Assembly: GCA_000433915.1 (NCBI GenBank)
Contig: HF993646.1
Location: 165,427-229,426, forward strand
Direction of reading: 5' to 3'
DNA: 64,000 nt
Source of the DNA: Clostridium sp. CAG:793
Lineage (GTDB): Bacteria > Bacillota > Clostridia > TANB77 > CAG-508
Shown here: positions 62,983 through 64,000 of the stretch, in pieces
Layout of the letters: every line of letters begins with the position of its first letter
How positions within the stretch are numbered: position 1 is the stretch's first letter
Notes under the pieces: model-generated
The model's database searches: none
What the model was told of the DNA's origin: nothing
What the model saw: the letters and a program-made list of their open reading frames with translations, nothing else
Translations under genes and position numbers: made by a program

Positions 62983-63441
62983 TTATTTATATTGTTTAAA
63001 TTCTTTATATATATTGTTTTCAAGATATTCTTTATTTTTTTCAACATCTTTTCTTATTTTTGTTGCACTTATTGGTATGTCTTTGTTTACTCGAATATCT
63101 TCTACTTTCATATCTCTGGCAACATATTTGCCGTATTCCTCGCTTGAATAAAATCTGTTTACCGGAATATTCTTAAATACGTCTTTCAGATAATCTGTCT
63201 GTATCTTTATTGATTTTTCATCCATTCCATATTGTGTTGGTGGATTTTTTCCTAATATTATGTGTGCTTGTGGGTACATTTTTTCTAACCATTTTGCTCT
63301 TACTTCTATTGGTACGTTGGTTACTTTTGTATCGTTTATTAGTATATAAAATTCATCGTTTTCTTTCAAGCCTTTTTCTATAAGTTCTTCATGTCCTTTG
63401 TGTAATGGGGCAAATTTGCCTATTGTAAATCCAATATTCAT
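62983..63441 (-). CDS. NadR-like nicotinamide-nucleotide adenylyltransferase
   Basis: 152 residues. Nucleotidyltransferase fold: GFTIGKFAPLHKGHEELIEKG with the H-x-G-H catalytic pair (residues about 4-19) and ISATKIRKDV (ISxTxxR) near 125. These match the NMN adenylyltransferase domain of NadR, without the C-terminal ribosylnicotinamide kinase. Likely NMN to NAD+, though a related pantetheine- or glycerol-type nucleotidyltransferase is possible. First gene in a unit with tyrS. Confidence 0.82.
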   Translation of the reverse strand: MNIGFTIGKFAPLHKGHEELIEKGLKENDEFYILINDTKVTNVPIEVRAKWLEKMYPQAHIILGKNPPTQYGMDEKSIKIQTDYLKDVFKNIPVNRFYSSEEYGKYVARDMKVEDIRVNKDIPISATKIRKDVEKNKEYLENNIYKEFKQYK

Positions 63442-63483
63442 TTATTTCCTTCTATTTTTTATAATTTATTCAATATATTTCTT

Positions 63484-63520
63484 ATTATAATATAAAAAGC
63501 TGGCTTTTTCAACCAGCTTT
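63484..63520 (-). promoter_or_regulatory. Promoter of the nadR-like/tyrS unit overlapping a hairpin
   Basis: Minus strand TTGAAA (63512-63507), 17 bp, TATAAT (63489-63484). The same DNA holds AAAGCTGG (63496-63503) and CCAGCTTT (63513-63520), so a terminator-like stem spans the spacer. From 63521 to 63662 I see no gene; the AT-rich stretch contains a small GTGAT/ATCAC hairpin near 63550. Confidence 0.6.
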
Positions 63521-63662
63521 TAAAGATTTTATGAATAACTTGTGATAAGATCACCCTATAAAAAATATAGAAAATTTAAGCAAAAATATTAAATGCTAGA
63601 GCCAAGCGGATTATATAAATATATTTTTTTATTAAATACAATACTTAATAAATAATAAAAAC

Positions 63663-63692
63663 CATAGAAATAACTATCGCATTATTTCTATG
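63663..63692 (-). terminator. Terminator of the 63741-63956 gene
   Basis: CATAGAAATAA and TTATTTCTATG, perfect 11-bp stem, followed on the minus strand by GTTTTTATT. Confidence 0.85.
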
Positions 63693-63740
63693 TTTTATTT
63701 AATTTATTATTTTTCTAAGGGCTTTTTTATTATAGTTACT

Positions 63741-63956
63741 TTAGTCCTTTTTTTCTTTATCAATCTCCTCTTTATTTAATATTTCATTAATTTCATTTTT
63801 TGACATTTTCATTATCTCTGCTATTTGCATTGAATCAAATCCTAGTTTATTCATCCTCTTTATAATTTGAATTTTCATCTCTTCTTTTCCTGCCTCTATT
63901 CCTGTTCTTCTATTCTCCATCATCTCATTTCTTAGTGTCTCTTCTAACATAAACAT
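63741..63956 (-). CDS. Small helical protein, resembles a PD-(D/E)XK (Rpn-family) transposase tail
   Basis: 71 residues with a strong SD (AGGAGG, 8 nt). Helical and Met/Lys/Glu-rich: MLEETLRNEMMENRRTGIEAG, then KIQIIKRMNKLGFDSMQIAEIMKMSKNEI. The G-F-D-S-x-x-I-A-E-I-x-x-M-S-x-x-E-I pattern is a small helix-turn-helix-like module found at the C-terminus of Rpn/PDDEXK-family transposase-like nucleases; here the catalytic domain is missing. It is either a stand-alone small protein or a remnant. Own terminator. Confidence 0.5.
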   Translation of the reverse strand: MFMLEETLRNEMMENRRTGIEAGKEEMKIQIIKRMNKLGFDSMQIAEIMKMSKNEINEILNKEEIDKEKKD

Positions 63957-64000
63957 ATTATTTACCTCCTCTTTCTCTTTATTTAATCTTTTTATTATTT

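Noticed and set aside
62969..63740. T-box leader for tyrS
   Set aside because: No T-box core (GGTGGTACCGCG-like) or specifier stem could be found.

Overview
The window is AT-rich chromosomal DNA (roughly 27-30% G+C by eye) with strong AGGAGG-type ribosome binding sites, frequent TTG/GTG starts and almost every gene on the minus strand. Gene content (a YtvI-type sporulation membrane protein, secA with a C-terminal SEC-C zinc motif, cmk-plsC next to rpsA, pnp-rpsO, a MutL carrying the endonuclease motifs, class II aldolase, L-lactate dehydrogenase) points to an uncultured low-GC fermentative Firmicute, most likely a clostridial gut commensal. No tRNA, rRNA, CRISPR array or intact insertion sequence was seen.

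Layout. 1-6.0 kb: the edge of an MBL-fold hydrolase gene, a PAP2 phosphatase, an ECF sigma factor with a C-terminal membrane anchor, and a compact four-gene operon (histidine phosphatase, MFS transporter, P-loop kinase, MATE-like transporter). 6.2-8.8 kb: a decayed accessory patch holding a start-less PASTA-like gene, a ROK-like regulator broken by a 95-bp-period tandem duplication, a 3'-truncated tyrosine recombinase, and six GTGGAC boxes beside it. 8.9-34.2 kb: housekeeping and conserved unknown genes (secA, a 1044-residue helical protein, ytvI, murD, a second cytidylate-kinase-like protein, uvrA, uvrB, mutL, a D,D-carboxypeptidase, a DnaB-like ATPase), interrupted by a 750-bp gene-poor stretch (28.7-29.4 kb) with a 36-bp triplicated repeat, a long inverted repeat and a broken ORF. 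34.3-47.9 kb: a polysaccharide deacetylase, two isolated GC-rich single-gene cassettes, a DtxR-like regulator coupled to mnmA, smpB, fba, ldh, and a surface-polysaccharide block (argS, pssD, pssE, flippase, PF06541 membrane protein, glmM). 47.8-64 kb: phosphofructokinase, cadherin-like surface protein, trmR, typA, rpsA, a cmk-plsC fusion, a P-loop/Asp23-like fusion, two membrane glycosyltransferases, pnp, rpsO, tyrS and a NadR-like adenylyltransferase.

How the genes work together. Three glycolytic enzymes (PFK, FBA, LDH), three cell-wall functions (MurD, GlmM, carboxypeptidase) and several glycan enzymes suggest a homolactic-type fermenter with a decorated envelope. Repair genes uvrA, uvrB and mutL lie within 9 kb of each other but in separate units. 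RNA metabolism is well represented (pnp, rpsO, rpsA, smpB, typA, mnmA, trmR, argS, tyrS).

The most interesting signals are regulatory or structural: a leader motif shared by two unrelated genes (18.84 and 45.63 kb); a hairpin that separates an SD from its start codon before a GT2 gene (58.8 kb); a DtxR-family regulator whose canonical metal ligands appear replaced and which has a palindrome at its own promoter (37.36 kb); a ROK-like gene whose frame is restored exactly by removing one repeat copy; and two self-contained GC-rich orphan cassettes (35.2 and 47.5 kb). All functional statements come from reading the translated sequences; no database search was run.
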